Shown piece by piece: positions 54,975-64,000 of a DNA stretch of 64,000 bases. The DNA lies in contig NZ_PVXQ01000013.1 in the NCBI RefSeq assembly GCF_002995745.1, forward strand, positions 1-64,000, in the 5' to 3' direction. The stretch's first letter is position 1; each line of letters starts with the position of its first letter. This DNA comes from Clostridium vincentii. Lineage in GTDB: Bacteria > Bacillota > Clostridia > Clostridiales > Clostridiaceae. Under the pieces are notes generated by a model. The model ran no database searches. It had not been told where the DNA came from and saw only the letters and a program-made list of their open reading frames with translations. The position numbers and the translations under genes were made by a program.

Positions 54975-55865
54975 ATGGACTATAATAATGTAATTTATAA
55001 AGAAGATAAGGTAATACTTGAAGGTGTAAGAAATTTTAATATAAAACAAATAGTAGAGTGTGGACAATGCTTTAGATGGGAAAAAACAGAAGAATTAGAC
55101 TATATTGGAGTGGCTCAAGGTAAGGTAATTGAAGTTATTCAAGAAGAAGATAATGTTACTTTTTTAAATACCAATGAAGAGGATTTTAAAAACATATGGT
55201 TTGAATATTTTGATTTAGGTAGAGATTATAGTAAGGTTAAAGAAGCGTTAGCTAATGATGAAATCTTAAAGAAAAGCGTTGAGTATGGATATGGGATAAG
55301 AATATTAAATCAACAATATTTTGAGATTTTAATTAGCTTTATTATTTCAGCTAGAAATAGTATACCTTCAATAATGAAAAGCATAAAGAAAATATCTGAA
55401 AAATGGGGAAAGGCTATAGAGTATAAAGGCACCACATATTATACTTTCCCAACAGCAGAGGAAATTAAAGTGGGAACACTAGAAGAAATAAAAGAAACGG
55501 GAGCCTCTTTTAGAAGCAAGTACATACTAGATACTATATATAATATAAATAATTGTGCAGAAAATCCAGAGTATAGCTTAGAAAATATTGCTTTACTTAA
55601 TGATGATGATTGTCATATTAAACTACAGAACTTTAAAGGCGTAGGAGCAAAAGTAGCAGATTGTGTTATGTTATTTTCTATGGAAAAGTATTCAGCATTT
55701 CCTGTGGATGTATGGGTAAAAAGAGCTATGATGCATTTTTATAATGCGGAGGAAGCTTCGTTAATTAAGATAAGGATATTCGCAAGAAATAAATTTGGAA
55801 ATTTATCAGGGTTTGCACAACAATATCTGTTCTATTATGCTAGGGAAAACAAAATTAGCATATGA
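54975..55865 (+). CDS. ogg: 8-oxoguanine DNA glycosylase, OGG1 type
   Basis: Base-excision repair enzyme removing 8-oxoguanine, with lyase activity. A 296-aa protein with the OGG N-terminal domain (about residues 15-110: VECGQCFRWEK) and the helix-hairpin-helix GPD region LQNFKGVGAKVADCVMLFSM (about 219-238). The catalytic Asp is in AFPVDVWVKRAM, and the catalytic Lys is expected in the preceding helix-hairpin-helix region. A eukaryote-like Ogg is known in Clostridium. It is monocistronic. Confidence 0.92.
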   Translation: MDYNNVIYKEDKVILEGVRNFNIKQIVECGQCFRWEKTEELDYIGVAQGKVIEVIQEEDNVTFLNTNEEDFKNIWFEYFDLGRDYSKVKEALANDEILKKSVEYGYGIRILNQQYFEILISFIISARNSIPSIMKSIKKISEKWGKAIEYKGTTYYTFPTAEEIKVGTLEEIKETGASFRSKYILDTIYNINNCAENPEYSLENIALLNDDDCHIKLQNFKGVGAKVADCVMLFSMEKYSAFPVDVWVKRAMMHFYNAEEASLIKIRIFARNKFGNLSGFAQQYLFYYARENKISI

Positions 55866-55883
55866 CGATTCGATTTACTTATT

Positions 55884-55912
55884 AAAAAGAGGGATCTTCC
55901 CTCTTTTTTTGC
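55884..55912 (+). terminator. Terminator after ogg
   Basis: AAAAAGAGGGA pairs with TCCCTCTTTTT around a 3-base loop and is followed by further T residues. Confidence 0.88.
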
Positions 55913-55951
55913 GGATAAAAATTCCATAAGAATGAAAAAGAGGTGAGATAG

Positions 55952-56449
55952 TTGTTGTTAAAATATAAGAATTGGATTTATATTATTAGTTTTAGCTGTT
56001 TATATAATGTTTTATATTTATTTTCTAATAATATACCTAATCCAGCTGTTCCTAATGGGTTCATAGCTATTAGTATGGTTATACCTGTTGTAGCAGGCTA
56101 TTTGCTCGGTCCATATAGTGGGGCAATGACAGGTGGAATAGGTGTAGGATTAAATGTACTTATTAATGGGAGTCCAATAACTGTTGCTGCCATGGTACCT
56201 ATAATGATTATGGGTTTCGCAGCAGGCTATGTTGGGAAAAATAGAAATATTTTGCTTACCTCATTAACAATAATTATTGGGCATAGTTTAAATATTTTGT
56301 ATTTTATTAGGCTTGGACTTATAAGCAGTTTGAGTGAAAAAATTTCGGTAATAGCACTGTCATTGCTATCGGAAGCTGCTTTTGATATTGTAATTATTAT
56401 TACTATAATAACAAGCTTAAAAAAATTTTTTCGTAAGGAGAGATGGTAA
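55952..56449 (+). CDS. Small multi-pass membrane protein A (ECF S-component-like)
   Basis: A 165-aa very hydrophobic protein with about five membrane helices. The sequence NIPNPAVPNGFIAISMVIP near residues 26-44, then GPYSGAMTGGIGVGLNVLI and IMIMGFAAGYVGKN, resembles the glycine-rich core of ECF-type substrate-binding membrane subunits, but no EcfA/T genes are nearby. It is a paralogue of the next gene. The TTG start follows GAGGTGA. The stop overlaps the next start (TAATG). The three-gene set ends with a diguanylate cyclase, suggesting sensing or transport linked to c-di-GMP. Function unknown. Confidence 0.65.
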   Translation: MLLKYKNWIYIISFSCLYNVLYLFSNNIPNPAVPNGFIAISMVIPVVAGYLLGPYSGAMTGGIGVGLNVLINGSPITVAAMVPIMIMGFAAGYVGKNRNILLTSLTIIIGHSLNILYFIRLGLISSLSEKISVIALSLLSEAAFDIVIIITIITSLKKFFRKERW

Positions 56450-56949
56450 TGAAAAAAATAAGTAGAAGGCAAGTTGGTATAGTGATTTTTATTTTTCTTT
56501 ATCCAATTGCTAATATTTTTCTAAATAATGTTCCTAATCCAATGGTACCAGAAAGTTTCATTGCTTTAAATATGATTTTCCCTATACTTTGTGGTTTTCT
56601 TTATGGACCTAAATCTGGTTTCATATCTGGTGCATTAGGGCTTGGTATATCTACTTTGATTTTTGGATCGTTGTATGATGCCGCAGGGGTTTTGCCATGT
56701 TCTATTATGGGGTATGTTGCTGGAGTTATTGGGAAAAAAGGAGTAGAATTTACTTCCTCATTATCTATTTTTTTGGGGCATACCCTTAATTTAATATTTT
56801 TCTATAGAATGGGTTTTATGAAATTTAATATAAATGAATTTGGTCCGGTTTTTTTAGGAGTTATAGCAGAATCAACAATTGATATTCTCGCTATTGTACT
56901 TTTAGGATATTTATTAAAAAAGAAGTTCTATGAGGTAAATAGATGGTAG
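56449..56949 (+). CDS. Small multi-pass membrane protein B, paralogue of A
   Basis: A 166-aa membrane protein with about five helices, aligning along its whole length with the preceding gene: NVPNPMVPESFIALNMIFP, GPKSGFISGALGLGISTLIFG, SIMGYVAGVIGKKG and a helix with AESTIDILAIVLLG. The pair therefore arose by tandem duplication and may form a heterodimer. The ATG at 56449 lies 7 bp after AAGGAGAG, so I prefer it to the ATG at 56443. It overlaps the cyclase gene by 7 bp. Family unknown to me beyond the ECF S-component resemblance. Confidence 0.65.
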   Translation: MKKISRRQVGIVIFIFLYPIANIFLNNVPNPMVPESFIALNMIFPILCGFLYGPKSGFISGALGLGISTLIFGSLYDAAGVLPCSIMGYVAGVIGKKGVEFTSSLSIFLGHTLNLIFFYRMGFMKFNINEFGPVFLGVIAESTIDILAIVLLGYLLKKKFYEVNRW

Positions 56950-58139
56950 ATTTAAAATGGGTTGAGCATAAAAATACGTTTAAGATTTTCTTAATATCAA
57001 TATGGTGGATTTTAGTAACAATAGCGGTAGTAAATATTGAAGATAATATGTGGAAAGAAATTTTAGCCTACTCATTTGTAGTTTCAATAGTATTTGCTTC
57101 ATATCATGGAAAAGTGCCGGGACTTATATTTTCCATAATGTCTAGTGTCGTAAGTGGATCACAAGCTATGGATGAATTTTTATTATTTTCACCTTTTGCT
57201 CAAAGAATACTGTTTCAAATACTTTTTATTAATGTGGTAGCGCTAGTGACGACAAGTTTATCCGAACGAGAAAAAAAAGCAAGGGTTAGCCTACAACAAT
57301 TATTTAGCAATATGCCAATTGGTTTATTTAGAATAGACTCAGATGGAAAATTACTAAAAATAAATGCTGCTATGGTTCATATGCTTTCCATTGATGAAAA
57401 GCAAAAGCTAAGTAGCTATAATTTAAAATACTTTTTTGTAAATAGTCATGAATTTTTAGAATTATTTGATAATAAAGATACCGGAGTAAAAAACTCTGAA
57501 GTAATGTTAAAGAAAAAAGATGGTAAAATAATTTGGGGAAATATTATATGCCGTTTTAAGGAAACTGATGATGTTGCTTATACTTTAAGAGAATATGAAG
57601 GGAGTTTCGAAGATATTACAGACAGAGTAGCTCTTTTTCAAGAGGTAAGAAAGCTTGCAACTTATGATTCGTTGACTGGGGTTTATAATCGGGGATATTT
57701 TCTTGCGGTTACTGAACCGATATTTAAAGAAGCATTAATAAGACGTAAACCTCTATCAATGCTTTTATTAGATGTGGATTATTTTAAAAAAATAAATGAT
57801 ACATATGGACATCCATTTGGGGATGTAGTTCTTCAAAAGATTGCAGGGTGTATAGTAGAAAATGCTAATAATTCTAATATTGTAGGAAGATACGGTGGAG
57901 ATGAATTTATTTTGTTTCTACCAGAAGAAGATTATGAATTAGCTTTAAAAATAGCAAAAGCTATAAATGACGGAGTTAAATCATTAGATATAATATTAGA
58001 AGGACAAAAAGTCCATGTTTCAGTAAGTGTTGGAATTTCTAATTTAGATTTTAATAATGATAAGAATATAGATGATCTAGTTAGACGTGCTGATATTTCA
58101 ATGTATGAAGCAAAAAATATAGATAGAATTATGCCTTAA
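56943..58139 (+). CDS. Membrane diguanylate cyclase with PAS domain
   Basis: A 398-aa enzyme predicted to make c-di-GMP from GTP. It has four or so N-terminal membrane helices (about residues 12-108, reminiscent of the DUF4118/KdpD-type sensor region), a PAS domain (about 116-228) and a GGDEF domain (about 236-395). The active site is RYGGDEF (308-312 for GGDEF). At the inhibitory-site position the RxxD motif is replaced by NNSN, so product inhibition through the I-site is not expected. No EAL domain is present. The start overlaps the paralogous membrane-protein gene, so all three are coupled. Confidence 0.9.
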   Translation: MVDLKWVEHKNTFKIFLISIWWILVTIAVVNIEDNMWKEILAYSFVVSIVFASYHGKVPGLIFSIMSSVVSGSQAMDEFLLFSPFAQRILFQILFINVVALVTTSLSEREKKARVSLQQLFSNMPIGLFRIDSDGKLLKINAAMVHMLSIDEKQKLSSYNLKYFFVNSHEFLELFDNKDTGVKNSEVMLKKKDGKIIWGNIICRFKETDDVAYTLREYEGSFEDITDRVALFQEVRKLATYDSLTGVYNRGYFLAVTEPIFKEALIRRKPLSMLLLDVDYFKKINDTYGHPFGDVVLQKIAGCIVENANNSNIVGRYGGDEFILFLPEEDYELALKIAKAINDGVKSLDIILEGQKVHVSVSVGISNLDFNNDKNIDDLVRRADISMYEAKNIDRIMP

Positions 58140-58276
58140 TTAGGATCTCATTACTTTTAATTTAGATACCAATGAAATATTAAAAAATTTCTCTATAACA
58201 AGATTTATATTTGGGATTAAAGAAAATAGCAGTAATAAAATACCAACCTAATAATAAAATATTAATGGAGATATTA

Positions 58277-58363
58277 TTGCAATTCTTAAAAGAAAGATTA
58301 TACTCAATGGTTGCACCTACAATTACAGGGCAATTTAGAAAGAGGGTAGGTGGTCTTAAATAG
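58277..58363 (+). CDS. Possible 28-residue peptide or gene remnant
   Basis: In the 480-bp gap before groES, a TTG codon 6 bp after GGAG opens a 28-codon frame ending in TAG. The peptide is amphipathic and basic (LKERLYSMVAPTITG in the middle, ending RKRVGGLK). It could be a small membrane-active peptide, a remnant of a longer gene, or chance. I found no family. The rest of 58140-58460 shows nothing recognisable. Confidence 0.2.
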   Translation: MQFLKERLYSMVAPTITGQFRKRVGGLK

Positions 58364-58463
58364 AATTAGTTAGAAATAATAAGAGAAAATGAGCATATGA
58401 AAATTATATCGAGATAATGGGTTATAATTAAGATATACAGGGCAATAATATAAGAAGTAATAT

Positions 58464-58526
58464 TTGAATATTATGGGTATAGGATATATGATAATTGTAT
58501 TAGCACTCTTTAATAGCGAGTGCTAA
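58464..58526 (+). promoter_or_regulatory. Promoter and CIRCE element of groESL
   Basis: TTGAAT (58464-58469) and TATGAT (58487-58492) are 17 bp apart. Just downstream is a perfect CIRCE: TTAGCACTC (58500-58508), 9-bp spacer, GAGTGCTAA (58518-58526). This is the binding site of the HrcA heat-shock repressor. Confidence 0.96.
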
Positions 58527-58598
58527 CAAAACTTATGAATAAGTTTTTAAATTAATATTCCTAACTTAAACCTAGTTGGGACAAATAGGGTACAATAA

Positions 58599-60538
<1,940 letters not shown>

Positions 60539-60550
60539 AATACAATAAGT

Positions 60551-60582
60551 AAAGAGGCAAGAATTATTCTTGCCTCTTTTTT
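60551..60582 (+). terminator. Terminator of groESL
   Basis: AAAGAGGCAAGAA pairs with TTCTTGCCTCTTT and is followed by TTT. Confidence 0.9.
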
Positions 60583-60676
60583 GATGCAATAAATCCTTAT
60601 AGGACAAGATTATATAATTGTAGAATTATGGTTATAATTCAAATATATAATAAAATCTTATAAGGTGGTTAAATTA

Positions 60677-61075
60677 ATGAATCTAACAAATAGAAAAGGA
60701 AAGAAACCCAAAGGAGGATTTACATTAGTAGAATTAATAGCAGTTCTTGCTATAATCTCTATATTATTTACTGTGTTTACTCCAAAAGTTGTAGGGTATA
60801 TAAAGGAAGCTAAAAAGATAAAAGCATTAAGTGAAGTAAGACAAGTGGTGATGGCAGTAGATACATATAATATTAATGCAGTTACACCTATAGCAGATGG
60901 AACCAGCTTCACTAATATAATAAGTAAAATAGGAACTGAGATAGTGGATTGTACTAAAATTAATTCTATTACGGGAGATATAACCTATAGTAAAATGAAA
61001 GAACTGTTAGAAGGAGACAAGAGTTTTGTACTAAATGATAATGGTGAAATAAGTGATTCAGAAACAGATACTTAA
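60677..61075 (+). CDS. Orphan type IV prepilin-like protein
   Basis: A 132-aa secreted/membrane protein. The N-terminus has a basic leader, then the prepilin peptidase site KGGFTLVELIAVLAIISILF (about residues 14-33). Cleavage would fall after Gly, methylation would be at Phe, and the conserved Glu5 is present. A hydrophobic stem helix and a short globular acidic C-terminal domain with two possible Cys-containing segments follow. No pilus ATPase, platform protein or peptidase is nearby. The ATG at 60677 is 9 bp from AAGGTGG; the frame opens earlier at 60665. It could be a minor pilin or a pseudopilin of a system encoded elsewhere. Confidence 0.8.
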   Translation: MNLTNRKGKKPKGGFTLVELIAVLAIISILFTVFTPKVVGYIKEAKKIKALSEVRQVVMAVDTYNINAVTPIADGTSFTNIISKIGTEIVDCTKINSITGDITYSKMKELLEGDKSFVLNDNGEISDSETDT

Positions 61076-61178
61076 TATTATTAAATATATGTAGGGCGAA
61101 AAATATATTGATGATTGATATAGAGCTCTAATAGGCGAAGGAGTGCGAATAAAAATGCAATTTTACCTTCAAAGTCTA

Positions 61179-61207
61179 TTGACTTTGATATTATGATACC
61201 TTATAAT
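61179..61207 (+). promoter_or_regulatory. Promoter of guaB
   Basis: TTGACT (61179-61184) and TATAAT (61202-61207) with an exact 17-bp spacer, upstream of the riboswitch. The stretch 61076-61178 has a weak GAAGG...CCTTC hairpin (about 61137-61170) and nothing else I can name. Confidence 0.82.
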
Positions 61208-61235
61208 AAGTTTAATTTAATAAAATGCACATTTA

Positions 61236-61304
61236 AAACTCGTATATCCCCTGGATAAGGCAGGGAGTATCTAGCGGAAGCCGTAAATTTCCGACTATGA
61301 GTGA
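61236..61304 (+). ncRNA. Purine (guanine-type) riboswitch
   Basis: P1 is ACTCGTA pairing with CTATGAGT, P2 CCCCTG/CAGGG with loop GATAAGG, and P3 CGGAA/TTCCG with loop GCCGTAAAT. The ligand-contact bases corresponding to U22, U47, U51 and C74 are present; C74 predicts guanine rather than adenine. Two core positions depart from the usual sequence: J1/2 is one A shorter, and J2/3 reads TATCTAG where TATCTAC is usual. Confidence 0.88.
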
Positions 61305-61335
61305 ATTAATATACTAATATCTATCATATGTTATT

Positions 61336-61375
61336 GCGTATTAACTTCACTTTTGTAAGTTAATGTGCTTTTTTT
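61336..61375 (+). terminator. Riboswitch-controlled terminator before guaB
   Basis: GCGTATTAACTT pairs with AAGTTAATGTGC, followed by TTTTTTT. Guanine binding should favour this terminator and switch off guaB. Confidence 0.85.
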
Positions 61376-61430
61376 ATACAAAAAAATAAGTCGTAAAATG
61401 AATGTAATCCTGCAAAAAAAAATTAAATGA

Positions 61431-62915
<1,485 letters not shown>

Positions 62916-62980
62916 TTTGTTGTAAAATGATTCGAAATATAAGATAATAAATAAATAAAAAACAATTATTGGAGGACAAC

Positions 62981-64000
62981 ATGAAGAGAGAATTAGTTCT
63001 AGTTATTGACTTTGGTGGTCAATATAATCAATTAATTGCAAGAAGAGTAAGAGAATGCGGAATTTATTGCGAAATAATTCCATACACACATACATTAGAA
63101 CAAATAAAAGAAAAAAATCCAAAAGGAATAATATTCACAGGTGGACAACACAGTGTCTATGGCGAAGATGCTCCAAGGATTGATAAAGAAATATTTAAAA
63201 TTGGAGTGCCAATTTTAGGTATATGTTATGGAGATCAATTAATGGGTCATTTGCTAGGTGGAAAAGTTACAACAGCTCCAGTTGGAGAATATGGGAAGAC
63301 TGAAGTTAATTTAGATTCTTCATCAAAGCTTTTTAAGGGTATAGATGAAAAGCAAATTTGCTGGATGAGTCATACTGACTATATAGCAGAAGCTCCAGAA
63401 GGATTTAAAATAATAGGTCATAATAAATCTTGTCCAGTAGCAGCAATGGAAAATGTACAGAAGAATTTATACGGAGTACAATTCCATCCGGAAGTTGAAC
63501 ATACACCTTTTGGACAAAAAATGCTTCAAAACTTCCTTCATGAAATTTGTGCTTTAGGCAATAGCTGGACTATGGCTAATTTTGCACAAGAAAAGATAAA
63601 TGAAGTAAAGGCATTAGTTGGAGATAAGAAGGTTCTTTGTGCTTTATCTGGTGGAGTAGATTCATCAGTTGCTGCAATGATAGTACATAAGGCTATAGGG
63701 CATAACTTAACTTGTATCTTTGTAGACCACGGTTTATTAAGAAAGGACGAAGGAGATACTGTTGAAAGAGTATTTAAAAAAGAATTTGATATGAACATAA
63801 TTAGAGTAAATGTTCAAGATAGATTCTTAGGTAAACTTGCAGGAGTTTCTGATCCTGAAACTAAGAGAAAGATTATTGGAGAAGAATTTATAAGAGTATT
63901 TGAAGAGGAAGCTAACAAGGTTGGAGACATTGATTATCTTGTTCAAGGAACAATATATCCTGACGTAGTTGAAAGTGGAACTAAAACATCAGCAACTATA
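62981..64000 (+). CDS. guaA: GMP synthase (glutamine-hydrolysing), partial
   Basis: Aminates XMP to GMP. The first 340 codons are in the window; the gene runs off the right edge in frame. The N-terminal glutamine amidotransferase domain shows the nucleophile loop [10 protein letters not shown] (Cys at about residue 83) and the His/Glu in FHPEVEH. The ATP-PPase P-loop is [12 protein letters not shown] (about 223-234). Small departures from the common form are FTGGQHSVY (usually GGP) and GDQ after the GICY. An AGGA ribosome site precedes it. It forms the guanine operon with guaB under the riboswitch. Confidence 0.95.
   Translation, partial: MKRELVLVIDFGGQYNQLIARRVRECGIYCEIIPYTHTLEQIKEKNPKGIIFTGGQHSVYGEDAPRIDKEIFKIGVPILGICYGDQLMGHLLGGKVTTAPVGEYGKTEVNLDSSSKLFKGIDEKQICWMSHTDYIAEAPEGFKIIGHNKSCPVAAMENVQKNLYGVQFHPEVEHTPFGQKMLQNFLHEICALGNSWTMANFAQEKINEVKALVGDKKVLCALSGGVDSSVAAMIVHKAIGHNLTCIFVDHGLLRKDEGDTVERVFKKEFDMNIIRVNVQDRFLGKLAGVSDPETKRKIIGEEFIRVFEEEANKVGDIDYLVQGTIYPDVVESGTKTSATI

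Noticed and set aside
61130..61172. GGCGAAGGAGTGCGAA looked like part of a glycine- or lysine-type riboswitch upstream of the guaB promoter.
   Set aside because: The other conserved blocks of those classes are absent, and the element lies upstream of the promoter that drives guaB.

Overview
The window is chromosomal DNA from a low-GC, anaerobic, butyrate-forming Firmicute, most likely Clostridium sensu stricto. The evidence is the A/T-rich codon use (AGA for Arg), strong AGGAGG ribosome sites, the crt-bcd-etfB-etfA-hbd butyryl-CoA operon next to rex, the bifurcating nfnAB pair, an archaeal-type aspS with gatCAB, T-box leaders and an OGG1-type glycosylase. I see no complete prophage, insertion sequence or CRISPR array. 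I cannot name the species.

Layout. 1-5.2 kb: lipid kinase, an ABC exporter pair, and homoserine dehydrogenase with 5-formyl-THF cyclo-ligase. 5.4-8.2 kb: a MerR regulator with foreign-looking codon use, then thrS (minus strand) behind a threonine T-box. 8.3-16 kb: a chemoreceptor, tRNA-Leu(UAG), a small HNH-like protein, an unknown protein, ispF, a SigI-C/RsgI-like fusion protein, a pseudouridine synthase, a polysaccharide deacetylase and a cluster of DnaA-box-like sites. 16-23.4 kb: TetR with aldehyde dehydrogenase, ppnP, and the minus-strand aspS-gatC-gatA-gatB transamidation operon behind a T-box that appears to have two antiterminator/terminator modules. 23.4-28.4 kb: a Ca/Mn P-type ATPase behind a yybP-ykoY (Mn) riboswitch, mannose-1-phosphate guanylyltransferase and a DeoR regulator. 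28.7-37.4 kb: an L-ascorbate (ula) operon of ten genes, ending in split transketolase and transaldolase, with an unrecognised soluble protein in the middle and no ulaD. 37.6-41.2 kb: a probable maltose-6'-phosphate phosphatase, an AraC regulator and an alpha-glucosidase. 41.3-46.1 kb: a phospholipase-C-like protein, ArsR/CadA metal efflux, mntP and rex. 46.3-55.9 kb: butyryl-CoA operon, iron alcohol dehydrogenase, nfnAB and ogg. 55.9-58.1 kb: two paralogous small membrane proteins overlapping a membrane diguanylate cyclase. 58.5-64 kb: CIRCE-groESL, an orphan prepilin-like protein, a guanine-type riboswitch with guaB, and guaA running off the end.

How the parts fit. Redox balance dominates the right half: Rex (NADH sensing) sits beside the crotonyl-to-butyryl-CoA genes and a near-consensus Rex operator lies in the crt promoter. 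The bcd/etf complex, alcohol dehydrogenase and NfnAB exchange electrons among NADH, NADPH and ferredoxin. Metal control recurs (Mn riboswitch-ATPase, ArsR-CadA, MntP). RNA-based control is dense: two T-boxes, two riboswitches and one promoter-proximal hairpin. The most unusual points are the SigI-C/RsgI-like fusion, the two-module GAAC T-box, the two-membrane-protein/cyclase operon and the unknown protein in the ascorbate operon.
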